DNA from: Cardinalis cardinalis
Lineage: Eukaryota; Chordata; Aves; Passeriformes; Cardinalidae
NCBI GenBank assembly: GCA_014549065.1
Contig: JACDOX010000003.1
Location: 13,240,462-13,304,461 of the forward strand
Direction of reading: 5' to 3'
Length of the DNA stretch: 64,000 nucleotides
The position numbers were made by a program, and so were the translations under genes. This document shows, in pieces, positions 41,755 through 52,984 of the stretch (positions are counted from its first letter, which is position 1; the number at the start of each line of letters is the position of its first letter). The notes below the pieces were generated by a model that saw only the letters and a program-made list of their open reading frames with translations, was not told the origin of the DNA and did no database searches.

Positions 41755-44700
41755 GTACCAATTTCTGTTCTATAACCAAGAAGGGGCAGAGCTGTGGCTC
41801 TTGTGGGGCTGTGTGGTTGTTGCAGGTCAGGGAAGAGGACATGCCATAGAAACAGGTCAAACCACTCTCAGTCTTTTCTCTAGTCTCTGTCAGTTTTGAA
41901 CAAGGCTGTTTCTTCCTGGAACAGCTGTTTGTTTGCATTTGGCCACTCCTGCGCCATTACTTGAGCTTTGTTCTGTAGCAGTCATTCTCCTTGTGGGAGT
42001 TCTTCCCTGAGCTCCTCTCTGTGGTTATAAACCTCCACATTTCCCCCTGCCTGATTGCCAGGAAGAGGTAATGAGAGACTGAGAGTCAGAGATGTTTTTG
42101 GGATTCCTACTGATGCTTCCTCAGTTCCTTCCTGTGGTACAGCTGATGCCACAACTAGTGCCAGAGGCTGCTCCCACAAGAAGTGTGTAAGGCAAGTGTG
42201 CTGGGAAAAATGTCTGCCTTTTGTAGCAGATTGTGTTTGCTTTCATACATCTGACACAGGTTTTCTCACTCACCTAGTGAAATGCAGATGTTGAAATGAT
42301 TGCATGATAGTATCAGCTTAAGCCTGGCACATGGAGTAACCAGGGTGAATGTGTGCTCAGAAAGACAGGCCATTTACATTTATCCTACAGGATACAACAT
42401 GTGATCTCTCAATTGTGATACTCTGTAGAAAGGCTTAAGAAGTGGAAAGTNGCTTAATATTCAATATTGGTACGAATGCCTTTTGCATAGCTGGAGTTGT
42501 TATTTGAGGTAAGATTCACCAACAAGAGAAGAAAAGGGGGAGTATAAATCTCCAGGAGGTCTGTCCCTTGCCCCATACAGTGCCTTCGTCTGTTCTCCTA
42601 GGTTAATGATTTTCTTTGGCACTGCCATTTTGGAAATGCTATGTTATGAGGGAACTAATTAAAGTATGGAGCGCATTTTATTACTTCCCTTCTTCCATTA
42701 AATTCATAAGATGGCTGCACTCAGAAAAAAGCAGTTCTGGGGTTAGCCTTGAGGATATCAAATGAAAACTACATACAAATGCATGAGTATTTCCTCTTTA
42801 AAATGCTGCTTTTAATTTGGAAAAGCTTTTCATCCCTCTGGGATCATAACCTGTTGTATATAAAACCTGGTATAATCAAGGTGGATGGTATTGACAGAAT
42901 GACATATTCTGAACTGGAGCGAGAGGTTGGCAATAACATTGCCAGTGAGGGTTTTGTCACTGTCAAGGAGCATGAAGCTCTCCTTCAGTCACACTGGGAG
43001 GCCTGGGCTGGTAATGCCCAAGTCTGCTATTAAATCAAAGGCTCATTCCCCAACGAGAAAGATATTACCTGCTTCTTCGCCCTCCATTGTAAGTAAATTG
43101 ATGTACATCCTGATTCCAGAACAGACAAGTCTTACAGCATCCATAGAAGATTTGCACATCTCAGAAGTGTTTTGTTAGTCAACAGTGCCCTAATACAGAA
43201 GACCAATGGTCTTACATACAGTGCATCATGTCCCCAGGAGCCATCCCTGTAGCAAAAGAGTGTAGATACACACTTGAGTTTCCATGTCCTCAGCTGTTAA
43301 TTCCAACTCAAATCAAGCTCCCCTCACATGAAGCACTGTTGAGGGTATTAAGAAGAGGGGCTTAGGCAGTCAGTATTGCACTGCGTAATAGAAGGTGTGG
43401 GATATTCCCACACGTCCATGGTGGAGAAGCAAACTCTGTAAAAAGCACTTGAAGTAAGTCTACTCTCACCTCTTTGCATCCCCCATGCTGCCTCTGAGGT
43501 ACGAAGAGGTGTGTGTTTCTCTCTGGAAAGGTTTGGGTTTGTTGCATTTTACACAAGTGCCAGCATTGGAAACTGGAGGTCTGTTGTTTCTTCTGATGGT
43601 ACCAAATAATAGATGCTGTGTGCCAGCCAGCTAATAATGGCATTAATCACTGCATTATGGGCCACTGCTTAATCTTTCTTCATGGTAGCTCTGTGGTGCA
43701 CATTAGCCTATAATTAAGTATAGCTTCATGAAATATGTACTGTGAGGCTTGTTTAATAGATAAACTATTCTCTAATTTATTTTAAAGTCCAATGACCTAT
43801 ATACTCAATGCTGAAAATGCCCTTCTTACTAACATTATTTCTCCCCTGAGACCTTCCATCTGAGCAAATCTGTTAAATGAAGTAGAGGAAGCTTTGATCC
43901 AAACTAGGCTAAATCCATCGGAACAAGTGGCTGACACTTGTGTGTGTGTGGTGGGGAGAACATGAGGAGGGTTAGAAGATGGNGAGATGAAATTGTATGG
44001 TTTGTGAAACATCCAAATCTTCTTCTTGAAGTTGGAAATACATAACTGAAGACAGCAATATTTGCTTATACCTGTGGCCATGTTGTCTGCACACATGNAA
44101 ACAAGCACTTCAGGCTGTGTGACAAGTTCTGTACATTTCCTACATACACAGACTGTAGACGGTGAGGAGGTTTTAGTGCACAGAGGGAGCTGNTGTCTCT
44201 CCTTGGTTTCAAACAGCGCAGTGAAGTCAAAGGCTGTNAGTACAGTGCAGAACTGGTCCAGTACAGGCTGGAGTTCCCAGAAATGCCTGGCTGGCTGAAG
44301 CCTGCATTGTCTTAACGTCAGGATAACTTCTAGGAGATGAGTACCCCCTGAAAGCATGCATTAGCCAGTGGAGATACTCTGAAATGGGAGGCAGGACAAG
44401 GGGGCCTGATGGCCAAGGTTATGAACTTCTTCCTGGAGGAGAATACACACATGGAGTTTGGCCCATCTTCGGGTCAGAGTCCTTGTACCATCCTGCAGTT
44501 TATTGTCTCCTAATATAGCATTCAGATTGCAACCAAAAGGTTGTAATAACCAGAACTTGATTATTGCAGGTTGTAATGTTTTGATAAATTGGTAGATGAT
44601 GTTAGTTGCAGGAAGAAGTAGGACTAAGATGACTATTTTAAAGGAAATGCATGAAAATGCACCTTGTGCTTTGCTGGAAAGCTTTTCAGCATATCTGGAG

Positions 44701-45558
44701 GGGCTGAAGTGATCCCAGTCTTCAAAATACACACTGGAAAATAGGTAATTTGAGTCCTGTTCTGCATAAAGAAAATTTACATATTATTCTTGTCCTNGTT
44801 TGCTCAGCATTCCTCTTTGCTGCAGGTTCTTGGAGCTGTAGTCAGGACAGTTTATTTGGCTCTTCTTAAAGAGTCCAGACAATTTAAATCCCTTGATCAG
44901 TGAACTGCTGCTCTCCTTGGGAGTGCCCAGTGGACTGCAAAGCCTACAGACTGGAGGAGTGTTTCAGTTTGTATCTTTCTCTTTTTTCATGCATCTTTTT
45001 TTTGCCAATGTTGTGATCCAATAGCCAAAACTAGTAAAATGTTTGGGCGAGTCGCCAGTGCTTGTTTAACTGAACAGCCTCTGAAACTGGAAATATTCTT
45101 GAATCTGAGCTTTTTAAATCAAGTTGTTTTGGGGCCAGATACAAAGACATCTGGATAAAACCACCATCGTGTCCAGGCTGCTTGTAACTTTCTTCTCAAA
45201 GAGCCCCGCTCCCTCCTTCCTGCCCTGAGTAGCTCCATGTGGGGGCTTCCCAGCCTGCAGATGGGAAAGCAGCACACATCCAGCTCAGCTCCTGCCTGGG
45301 TAGCTGGTGCCAACCACTTTCTTTGGATTAAAGGAAGTAACAGCCTGAGGAGGAGGAAATTCCACNAGCTTCAGATGTAGTGAAGTTTATGATGAAATCA
45401 GCTGCACTGATCCTCCATGGTCGAAGGATTTGGTGACACCTTGGCTGCAAGTGTGGTTTGAGGAATAGGGGAACACAGGATTGATGCTGGGTGTTGCCCC
45501 AACTTCTGGTAGANCTTCAGGCAAGTCCAGGGTCCCGCAAAGAGGAAGAGGGAAATAG

Positions 45559-45621
45559 CTCTTATAGGTGCTACAAATCTTCTTATAGGTGCTCCAAACC
45601 CTCTTATAGGTGATCAGTGAC
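45559..45621. repeat. Three-copy 21-bp minisatellite
   Basis: The core ctcttataggtg recurs at 45559, 45580 and 45601 with an exact 21-base period. Each of the first two copies is followed by ct(a/c)caaa. The third copy continues into the left arm of the long inverted repeat, and a fourth, inverted copy of the core (cacctaaaagaggg) lies in the right arm. Confidence 0.85.
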
Positions 45622-45674
45622 ACCTTTGTTGGCATACAAAGATGTCACTGGTCACCTAAAAGAGGGNTTGGAGG
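45591..45674 (+). ncRNA. Long stem-loop (pre-miRNA-sized hairpin), function unproven
   Basis: The left arm 45591-45629 and right arm 45636-45674 are complementary over 39 positions around the 6-base loop tggcat. As sense RNA I count about 35 pairs including one U-G wobble, two internal mismatches, one N (45667) and an unpaired terminal base. Both arms contain ordinary mixed sequence rather than simple repeat. It lies inside an SATB2 intron on the coding strand, so it would be transcribed with the gene. Size and pairing fit a microRNA precursor or hairpin RNA. It could equally be a neutral inverted duplication of the neighbouring minisatellite. No known microRNA is recognised. Confidence 0.4.
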
Positions 45675-48600
45675 CTCTGACAGCAGGAGTGTGGTTGTTA
45701 AGAAAGTGAGGCTGTGGGTTGTGACTCCTCGTTTTAATTCTGCTTTCTTTGGCAAAATTCCCCCAAACAGGAGTGGATTCAGAAAAGAGTCCTCTACAAG
45801 GCATTAAGACCAGAAATATGGTTTGTTGAAATAACTGACTCTACCACCTCTATTTGCTTGTGAGCCAAATCCTGGACAGAATTCCTTTTGCAAATAATTT
45901 TCCCTTTAACTCAAATGAGAGGAACACAAGGAGCTTTAATTCTCTGCCTGGTATCTAGTGAGACAGTCACGCTGCATTCATTGCTATGGTGTCTGCCCCA
46001 TTGTGCGCAGACTTTCAATTAGCCAGGCTTCTGGTTTGGGTTTTTGGGGGGAGTTTTTGTTGGTTTTTACCCTCATAGAAAACTCTCTCTTATAGCATGA
46101 AACCCTTTCATGCTGCCTGCTTGTTTTATTCTTGGGTGTAATGTGGCACAAGCAGTGTTCTGTTATACTTGCAGGAAGGAAGGCAGTCTGTAAGGGAAGT
46201 GCTTACTTTAATAAATTGCAGATTTTTGGTACATGGGATATTTGTTCCAACAGTGGGTTTTGCACTGCCCAAAATTTCAGTTTCAATTAACTTAATTGTA
46301 TTCAATAGGCTGAATGAAAAGATCTTAAGTAGCATGTGAGTCAGGCTTTCAGAATGAGTGCTAGTAGGAGGTGGCTGCTGCCTGCTCAGCTGATGCACAG
46401 GAGTCCTGAGCCTTGGAGGCAAAGGCACGGATCTACAGTGTGCACAAGCTGTGTGTCTTTGCTCATTTCCCAGCATATTTCAGGATAAAGGTCTGACATG
46501 CATGTCATATAAATGGTGGCACTTTGTGACTGCAGGTGCTCGGTCTTTCTCTGCCTCCTTTTCATGCATCCACATTCAGATCCACATGCACACCCTGTCT
46601 TCCCTCATAAAAACAGATACCATAATAAAAAAGAGGCTTTATTAAACTAATGCAATAAAGCCGTTTTCTTTGAGGATTTAAACACTTCATTTTTAATAAT
46701 AAAAATCAAATTGTCATTGTTGCACCCTGTATAAGTTTTATTCAAATCAGCCTTTAAATGCTTTGTGCCTAAGCAGCTCTCTCCTGAGATGTATGCTTTT
46801 TAGCATTAGTTAAATGAGTTTAAAAACAAGGCTCATACTCTGGCTGTAGGCACTGAATCTGGAGTTCATAAGATTTCTTCTAAATGAAGGATTGATGTGA
46901 TGTGTACACTGAAGTGTGCTGGGTGACTGACTGTTGGTCTCCCATTCGTGGAGAGTTAGTCAGAGTCCTTCGAGTTCTGAGGTTTGTAAAACGGATACAA
47001 ATGTAGCACCACACATTTTGACTGCTGAGAAAGAAGAGCTGGTCAGGGAACAGGGTACAAAAACACTTTTTCCTGATGGAAATGGTGACAGAATGGATAC
47101 GAAGGTGCTTGGTTTGGCTAACCACTCACAATTTTCCACTGATTATCTAAAGCAATTTTGTTCAGCAAAATTGGACTGGACACGTTGCCAGGATAAGCAT
47201 TTCTGATAGACTTCCAGCATTTCTGCTTCGTATCCTAGCTGGAATTAGGAGGAGATGCAAGGGAATGGAAACAAAGCAGTGAGCATTTGAAAAGGAGCTT
47301 GAGCCCAAGAAGCCTACAAGTACTTCATATAGAGACATTCTTGGTGGGTGCTGTATACTTAGAGGCAAAGAGAAGTATTTCAGAATTGTTGAATGTTAGT
47401 TGAATCTTGTTCAGCCCAGAATACAATACTGAAGGTGAGACCTGGAGTAAATGCAGAGAGGCAGAGAGATGTCATGGTAAAATCCTGCCTTGACGTGAGA
47501 GAAACACAGCGGGTGGAAATGGTTTGTTCCTTGAAGGGTTGGGAGAAGCCAGTGCTTCTGCTGCAGAGCTCCTGGACTGACCTGCTGTCTNCAGCTTGCA
47601 ACTGCAAGTAGCAGACAACTGTAAATATAAATGGTCATTTTAGCTGCCAAAATCAAGTTTGTTTCTGTATGCTCAAGGTACAATTACAATGTAGTTTGGT
47701 AGAAANGTGTAGCTAACCAGGGGTTCCCTAGGTGCTGCCTTCCATGCTGGAAACTGGCCTTGTGTGCTGAGAGGGGACAGGTTGATATCACTGACCTCTA
47801 AGATCCAGATGTTGAAATAGANTAAATCTCTACATTTTCTCATCCTGCTCAGGGTCACATCTATCTCTGATGGAAAGCAGAGTAGCTTTTCTATTGAGAC
47901 TTGTCAGTATAAGTGCAGGGCTTAAAAGTACTTGGAACTTTAAGCACTGCAGAAGCAATATTTTTCTGGTATTTCAGCATTTTCTCTGTTGCTCTTGGCC
48001 ATAGCTGTAGNATGGAGAGACACAAATAGACTGAAAGTCTGAAAAAGTGTTTATGCTTTTTCAGTCTTTCATATATATAATTTCCTTATACAGAACATAT
48101 AAACTGAGGTTTAGCACATTAGTTGGATTTATTTAAATTTTTGCCTTGGCCAGTGTTCTGATTGTCCAAAGCCTGTTCTGAACCTCTTTAACATTAGTGC
48201 CTGGTTTTGTAGTCAGATGGCTTAGGTCAGGAAGAGAGAGAGCATGACTTCCNTCCAAATCATTGAATGTGATGTATGTGAGGCCCTTTCCAGTGCTTGG
48301 GAGTCTCCAGCTGCCCCTTGGCCCTGGACATCGAGGACATGAGTGCCTGGGCTGCACTCCAGCAGCANGGCCTTGCCCCCAGCCAGATTGCTTTTCAAAA
48401 GTTCTTGTTGCAAAATTGTCCTGCCTTTGGTCCCTGGTACAGCAGTCTGCTNTCCCACTGAGATCTCACTGCCACCCTTTCCAGGCCTGAGCAGCAGCCC
48501 TTTGGGAGGAGGGCACAGAAGCTTTGCTCACCTTCTGTGTGCTTTGGTCAAGCCTGTGTATGTCTCAGAGGCTGGTCAGTTTGGTCCCCTGGGTGCTGGA

Positions 48601-49504
48601 GTCACATGGAATAACATTCGCTCTACATTGCACTGCATCATCTCTCAGAAACTGCTTAAAAAAAGATTAGGTGCCAGTGAGGTTTGGGTTGTTTGTCCTG
48701 GAAATGCTGTAGTTAATAAAAATAAAAGAAGTTCACAAATGGGGTTTCATAGAAAAATGCAAAGCAAACCCCTGTGACAGTGACTTTGCTGGCCTGAGGG
48801 GACTGCGTTTCAGCTAGTTTGAAAAAACANGGTCAAAATTACTCCTGCCTTAAATAGATTCAGTGACTTTTTTGTTTTGATTGGACATGTGCTTTTTTCT
48901 CCACCACAGGTATTATTTTCTTAAAGTCAATTATGGATCCAGTGTGTAATTTTAAAAATAGTGCAAGTTCCAAGGGTAAACCAGGCTGTGCAGAGCCCTT
49001 GTCTTAGGGTGATCACACCCCTCGTTTGCAAGCACAGCCTGTGTGAACATTAAACTTCATCAGTTGCCTCTTCAGCAGCCGGTTTAAAAATGATGCAGAG
49101 GAGTGGAAAAGCAAAGATATTATCAAGCTGCATGTCCTAAAATGTATCCTGGGAGCTGTGTTCTATGTAGAAGATCTGTTTAGCTATTTAAAGTTGTACT
49201 GAGAGTTTCTAGTCCCTGAAGATGATCTTTTAGGTTTGCAGAATTGGTTACTCTGCAAACTGCCAATTTTTTTATTTTTATTTTTTAATATGTGAGATGT
49301 AAGTAAGTCGGAATGAGCTAATTTAGCCAATGGAATTTTATAAGAAATCTATGAATGCTGTGGGTTTCCCTCCCTCACCCCTCCTGTAGAAACATAATTT
49401 GGAGAAATGAAAACAGTCTCTGGCTGGCTTTAGGGCTTTCTCAAAAATAGAAACAGTAGGGTTTGTCTGGCTGGGCCAGTTTCCTCACCACACACCTGGT
49501 GTAT

Positions 49505-49870
49505 ATCACTTTAAAAAATACATTATGCCTCATTAAATTACAATTAAATGAAATCATGATCATTTGTTTTTCTGGAAGGAAGATGTTTTGCATATTGAAA
49601 GCCTAATTTGTTGCAGGTGACAAAAAGGCTGAACAGATTATTTAATATCACTTTATTTTTTATAATGTTGCTCACTGGTTAGTTTGCGTATACTTCAGTA
49701 GCTCAGAATTATATTATTGTCAACGCTATTGCTCTCAAGACACTTTATTTTATTATCCTCCCCTATCACTCAGCTATCTGCTGCTGCTGTTTACTGCTGT
49801 TGTTGTTTATCTTCAGTTGCAGGAGGACACGAGATTTGTCCCTCATGAGTCAGTTTTCTTATTAGCTCTC
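49505..49870. promoter_or_regulatory. Candidate intronic enhancer block (homeodomain-word rich)
   Basis: This block holds dense TAAT/ATTA words, including aaattacaattaaatgaaat near 49535. It also has the palindromic atcatgatcat near 49552, a POU-like ttttgcatatt near 49588, and an E-box caggtg at 49614, followed by CTG/TTG-rich sequence. No repeat-family similarity was noticed. The pattern resembles conserved non-coding enhancers known to be common around SATB2, but conservation must be shown by alignment. Low confidence. Confidence 0.25.
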
Positions 49871-52430
49871 CTGCTGTTTACATGGTTCCTAAGCTGCCAA
49901 AGCACTTAGAGGAGCTGCAGAAAAACCCTCTTGGCAGCCAGATTTCCTACCTGTGGGCCTGGAGCAGGGCACGGAGAGCAGGGCTCGCCCCTGCCAGCGG
50001 CTGCTGGGGAAGCTGCGAGTCCCCCCTGGAGCAGGTGCCTGCCTTAGGAGGAGAGGCTCCCAGGCTGCTGATGGAACAGGCGTGCTGCAAAATACTGCTG
50101 TGTCCCTGGAGCAGCTCAGGCTGAGAGCCTCGTGGGAGCAGGAGCACAGGCGCCAAATCTACAGCATGAAAAGATGTTTGTGGTGATAAATCAGAGCCTG
50201 CAAGCACAAGGGTTGATATCTGAGGCACTGAGATACATCTTAGTGCCATGAGCAAGCCACTCGTACCTGTGAGCCTCTGATTTACATACAGAGTCAATGA
50301 CTGCATGGAAAAGTAATTGCTGGCATGCTTTCACGTATGTTTCTGCTCTCCATTTTTGAAATTGGACCATAAATTTAGTGAGGCTAAAATGGGAGGGAGA
50401 AAAAAACTGTTTCAGAGTCAGCTCCAGTAGCTTTCAGGTCCCTTTCTTTCATACTAAACTCATTAATTTTTGAAGTTGAGTTTTTCTTTTAAAAAAAAAA
50501 TTTACATACATTTCCTTTCTAAGACATAAGGAATTAGAAATTTAGAGAATCCATGGAACCAATACTGCCTTTATTTACTTCATTTAAAGAATTTTTCACT
50601 GACTTTAGGGGAAATTTTAATAAGGACTTGCATTGGTCTTGGAATCATGCAGCTTTGTGGCTTCAAGCTCCTGTATGTACTTTTTTGGTTAACCTCCCCC
50701 AGCCTATGAGCCTTTCAACTTTAGAAAGCTTTTCAAAATGTCCTTAGCTTCTCTGAGAGGTGGTAAACCCTGAAGAAGAAGCCAGGTATGAGCATGCAGT
50801 TATGTTGAGGTCACGCAAAAACCAGAGGACAGCCCAGCACTGCTTATTCCCAAAGAGCAGACATTTTTCACTGGCCAGCTTCTCTCTCACATCCCACTTC
50901 TGAGTGATGCTAATCATGCTTTCATTCCCAGCTCCAGTCCTTCTGGTGCNCACACTGATCATTGCAGTAAAATGTAATTGGGAGTGTCTCAGCTTGATTA
51001 TGTAGATGAGGAGTGAAAAGATAGAGCCTACCTTCAGATTGTGTATGGAACTTGCTTAGAGCATTTGTGGTAGAAACTCTGCTGAAGTAGAGGTTTCACA
51101 TGTGTATTTTAGTATAGATGTTGAATAGCAGATAAATGCAGGTACAGGTATGTCATATGTTGGTCAGTTGATTTTTGTCAGGAAGACTGGTAAATAAGGT
51201 CAATATATACCAAAAAGGTTGGTGTTTGGTTAATTGGCCAACTGTAGTGACAGTGCTTTTAGCAAGACTTTTTCAAGGAGGCTGTCTGATATGGAATAAA
51301 ATAAATGAAAACTAAATACTACAGGGCATTGGGGTGTGTGGCTGCTTTCTAGTAACATTTTTCTGACAAGAAAGGAGTAAGCCTTGCCTGTCCTTGGACC
51401 CTTGCCTGGGTCGTGGCTGTGAAGTAACTGCAAACCACTCGTGTCAGCAGCCACAGCGGGGCCGTGTCGGGGCCTGCAGGGTGCCTGTGCTGCTGCACTG
51501 CTCCTGTCCCAGAGCAGGCCAAGGTGAGCCCTCCAGCTCCCNCTGGGATTTCACAGGGCTTCTGTGTCCGTCGTTCCTGGGAGCAGCTCTGCTGCCTGCG
51601 GGTGACAGGAGGGAAGCAGGAACAGTGTCACATGGCTCAGGGAAGCNGATTGGCAGAATAGCCTTTTGGAATAATGAGCACATGGAATTGNGTATTAACA
51701 GTAAGATATCATTTTGATATGTTACCTTAAGATGTAAGTAGCCTTCATGGACAGAAATGCCCCTCTCTGCTTCCTTGCCCCTCAGTACAGGTATATTAAA
51801 ATGGGTACGGTTTGGAAATTTGCTGTTCCTGCTATTTGGAATGAAGTCCCAGTTTGTGAAGTGTCAGAAATGAGGGGGTGCCTGGGAGAAGCTGGTGGCA
51901 CANGCTGTGTCCTTGGTAGTTTCTGTGGACCCTGATCCAGACTTGTGTGCTGTGCCTTTAACTTTTAGATAATCTGTGGAACTATTGAGTGTGAGTGTGT
52001 ACTCTTACACATAAATTTAATCCCATCATTAGATTTAGGCCTCTTTTAATGACATTTTCATCTCTCCAATTCTTTTATTTTTTTACTCTTTATTTTTTAG
52101 AAATGCTGTGTAATGGCTTTTGTAAAAACTAGATTAATATGATGTTCATTCACAGTTGCAATGTGAAACCTGTGGTATTTTNAAATGAGGCATGAAAGAA
52201 TGGGTTAAATCCCTAAAGCTAGATTCTAAGGTTTTATTATTGCTTCATTTTTCTCCTTTCAGAAATGACTGTCCAAACTGAAATGAGCGGACTGTAACTT
52301 CAAAACCCAGCCAAACATATTTCTTTATAAACCTCCTGCACTGTTTAAATGTCGAAACTAAATTTACCAACCTTGGCAGATTTGTCAAAGATGAACAGGA
52401 TTGCCAAGCGTTCCCAGCTTCAAGTAAAAA

Positions 52431-52456
52431 GAGAAAAAGAGAGAGAGAGAGAGATC
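52431..52456. repeat. GA-rich microsatellite
   Basis: An imperfect run of aaaagagaaaaagagagaga followed by gagagatct. It lies about 315 bases upstream of the CUT1 second-half exon. Confidence 0.85.
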
Positions 52457-52745
52457 TAGCAGCTCCTAAAATATTTGCAGCAGGCACCTGGTGATAACTG
52501 CAGTTTCTTCTAACCAGTGCACCTACCTTCCTATCCAGAATCTCCATACTCAGAAGCTTATTACTGTGCCAGAATAGGACAGTCCCAAAATAAACCCCAG
52601 CCCCCAGAAGACAAACACTTTCCTACAAAATATCCCCTCAGGGAGAGCCCATGAGATTCTGATGTAGATTCTCAGTATTGCAACCCAGCTGGTTACACTA
52701 AACAAATTTTTAAAAACCAAAGAAACCCATCAACGCATGACTGGC

Positions 52746-52771
52746 TTTTTTTTTTTTTTTTTCTAAACCAG
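52746..52771 (+). promoter_or_regulatory. Unusually uniform polypyrimidine tract and 3' splice site
   Basis: Seventeen uninterrupted T residues (52746-52762) lie directly before ctaaaccag, the acceptor of the residue-392 exon. Polypyrimidine tracts bind U2AF2, and pure U runs can also bind PTB, TIA1 or HuR-type proteins. The T count may vary between individuals as a homopolymer. Confidence 0.7.
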
Positions 52772-52984
52772 GGTTTGTTGTCAGAGATCCTGCGTAAAGA
52801 AGAAGACCCTAGGACAGCTTCCCAGTCCCTCCTGGTAAACTTACGGGCAATGCAGAATTTCCTCAACTTGCCTGACGCGGAGCGGGATCGTATCTATCAG
52901 GATGAGAGAGAGAGGAGTATGAACCCAAACGTGAGCATGGTGTCTTCAGCTGCCAGCAGCCCAAGCTCCTCCAGAACACCCCAG
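52772..52984 (+). CDS. SATB2: SATB2 coding exon, residues 392-462 (rest of CUT1 and inter-CUT linker)
   Basis: The exon reads GLLSEILRKEEDPRTASQSL then LVNLRAMQNFLNLPDAERDR and IYQDERERSMNP. It completes CUT1 (to about residue 437), followed by a serine-rich linker ending SSSRTPQ. Arg399 (CGT at 52793) and Arg429 (CGG at 52883), both reported mutation sites in human SATB2-associated syndrome, are retained. Differences from human include Asp-Ala for Glu-Val just before ERDRIY, and an extra Ala in the serine stretch in place of Ser. The linker reads as SATB2 rather than SATB1, whose linker has a quite different sequence. The acceptor is aaaccag, the donor a strong gtaaga. Length is 213 nt, exactly 71 codons, phase 0 at both ends. 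Confidence 0.98.

Larger units (their letters stand above)
41755..52771 (+). other. SATB2: SATB2 intron, 11.0 kb, splitting CUT1
   Basis: The intron runs from gtacca at 41755 to aaaccag at 52771 and interrupts CUT1 between Gln391 and Gly392. It contains a possible cryptic exon near 42881-43088, the tandem repeat and long hairpin at 45559-45674, a homeodomain-word-rich block at 49505-49870, a GC-rich patch at 49930-50150, a GA microsatellite at 52431-52456 and a T17 run next to the acceptor. Two adjoining minus-strand ORFs at 43797-44732 have no recognisable product. Confidence 0.9.

Noticed and set aside
43797..44732. Two adjoining minus-strand ORFs (123 and 186 codons) spanning about 930 bases
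   Set aside because: They are interrupted by a stop between 44357 and 44361, contain several N, and show no motif I can name. Worth one protein search, but I cannot support a gene or pseudogene.
46640..46670. AATAAA word in the intron as a premature polyadenylation site
   Set aside because: Such words are frequent in this AT-rich DNA (others near 34685 and 55495), and no upstream intronic coding extension supports an early-ending transcript.
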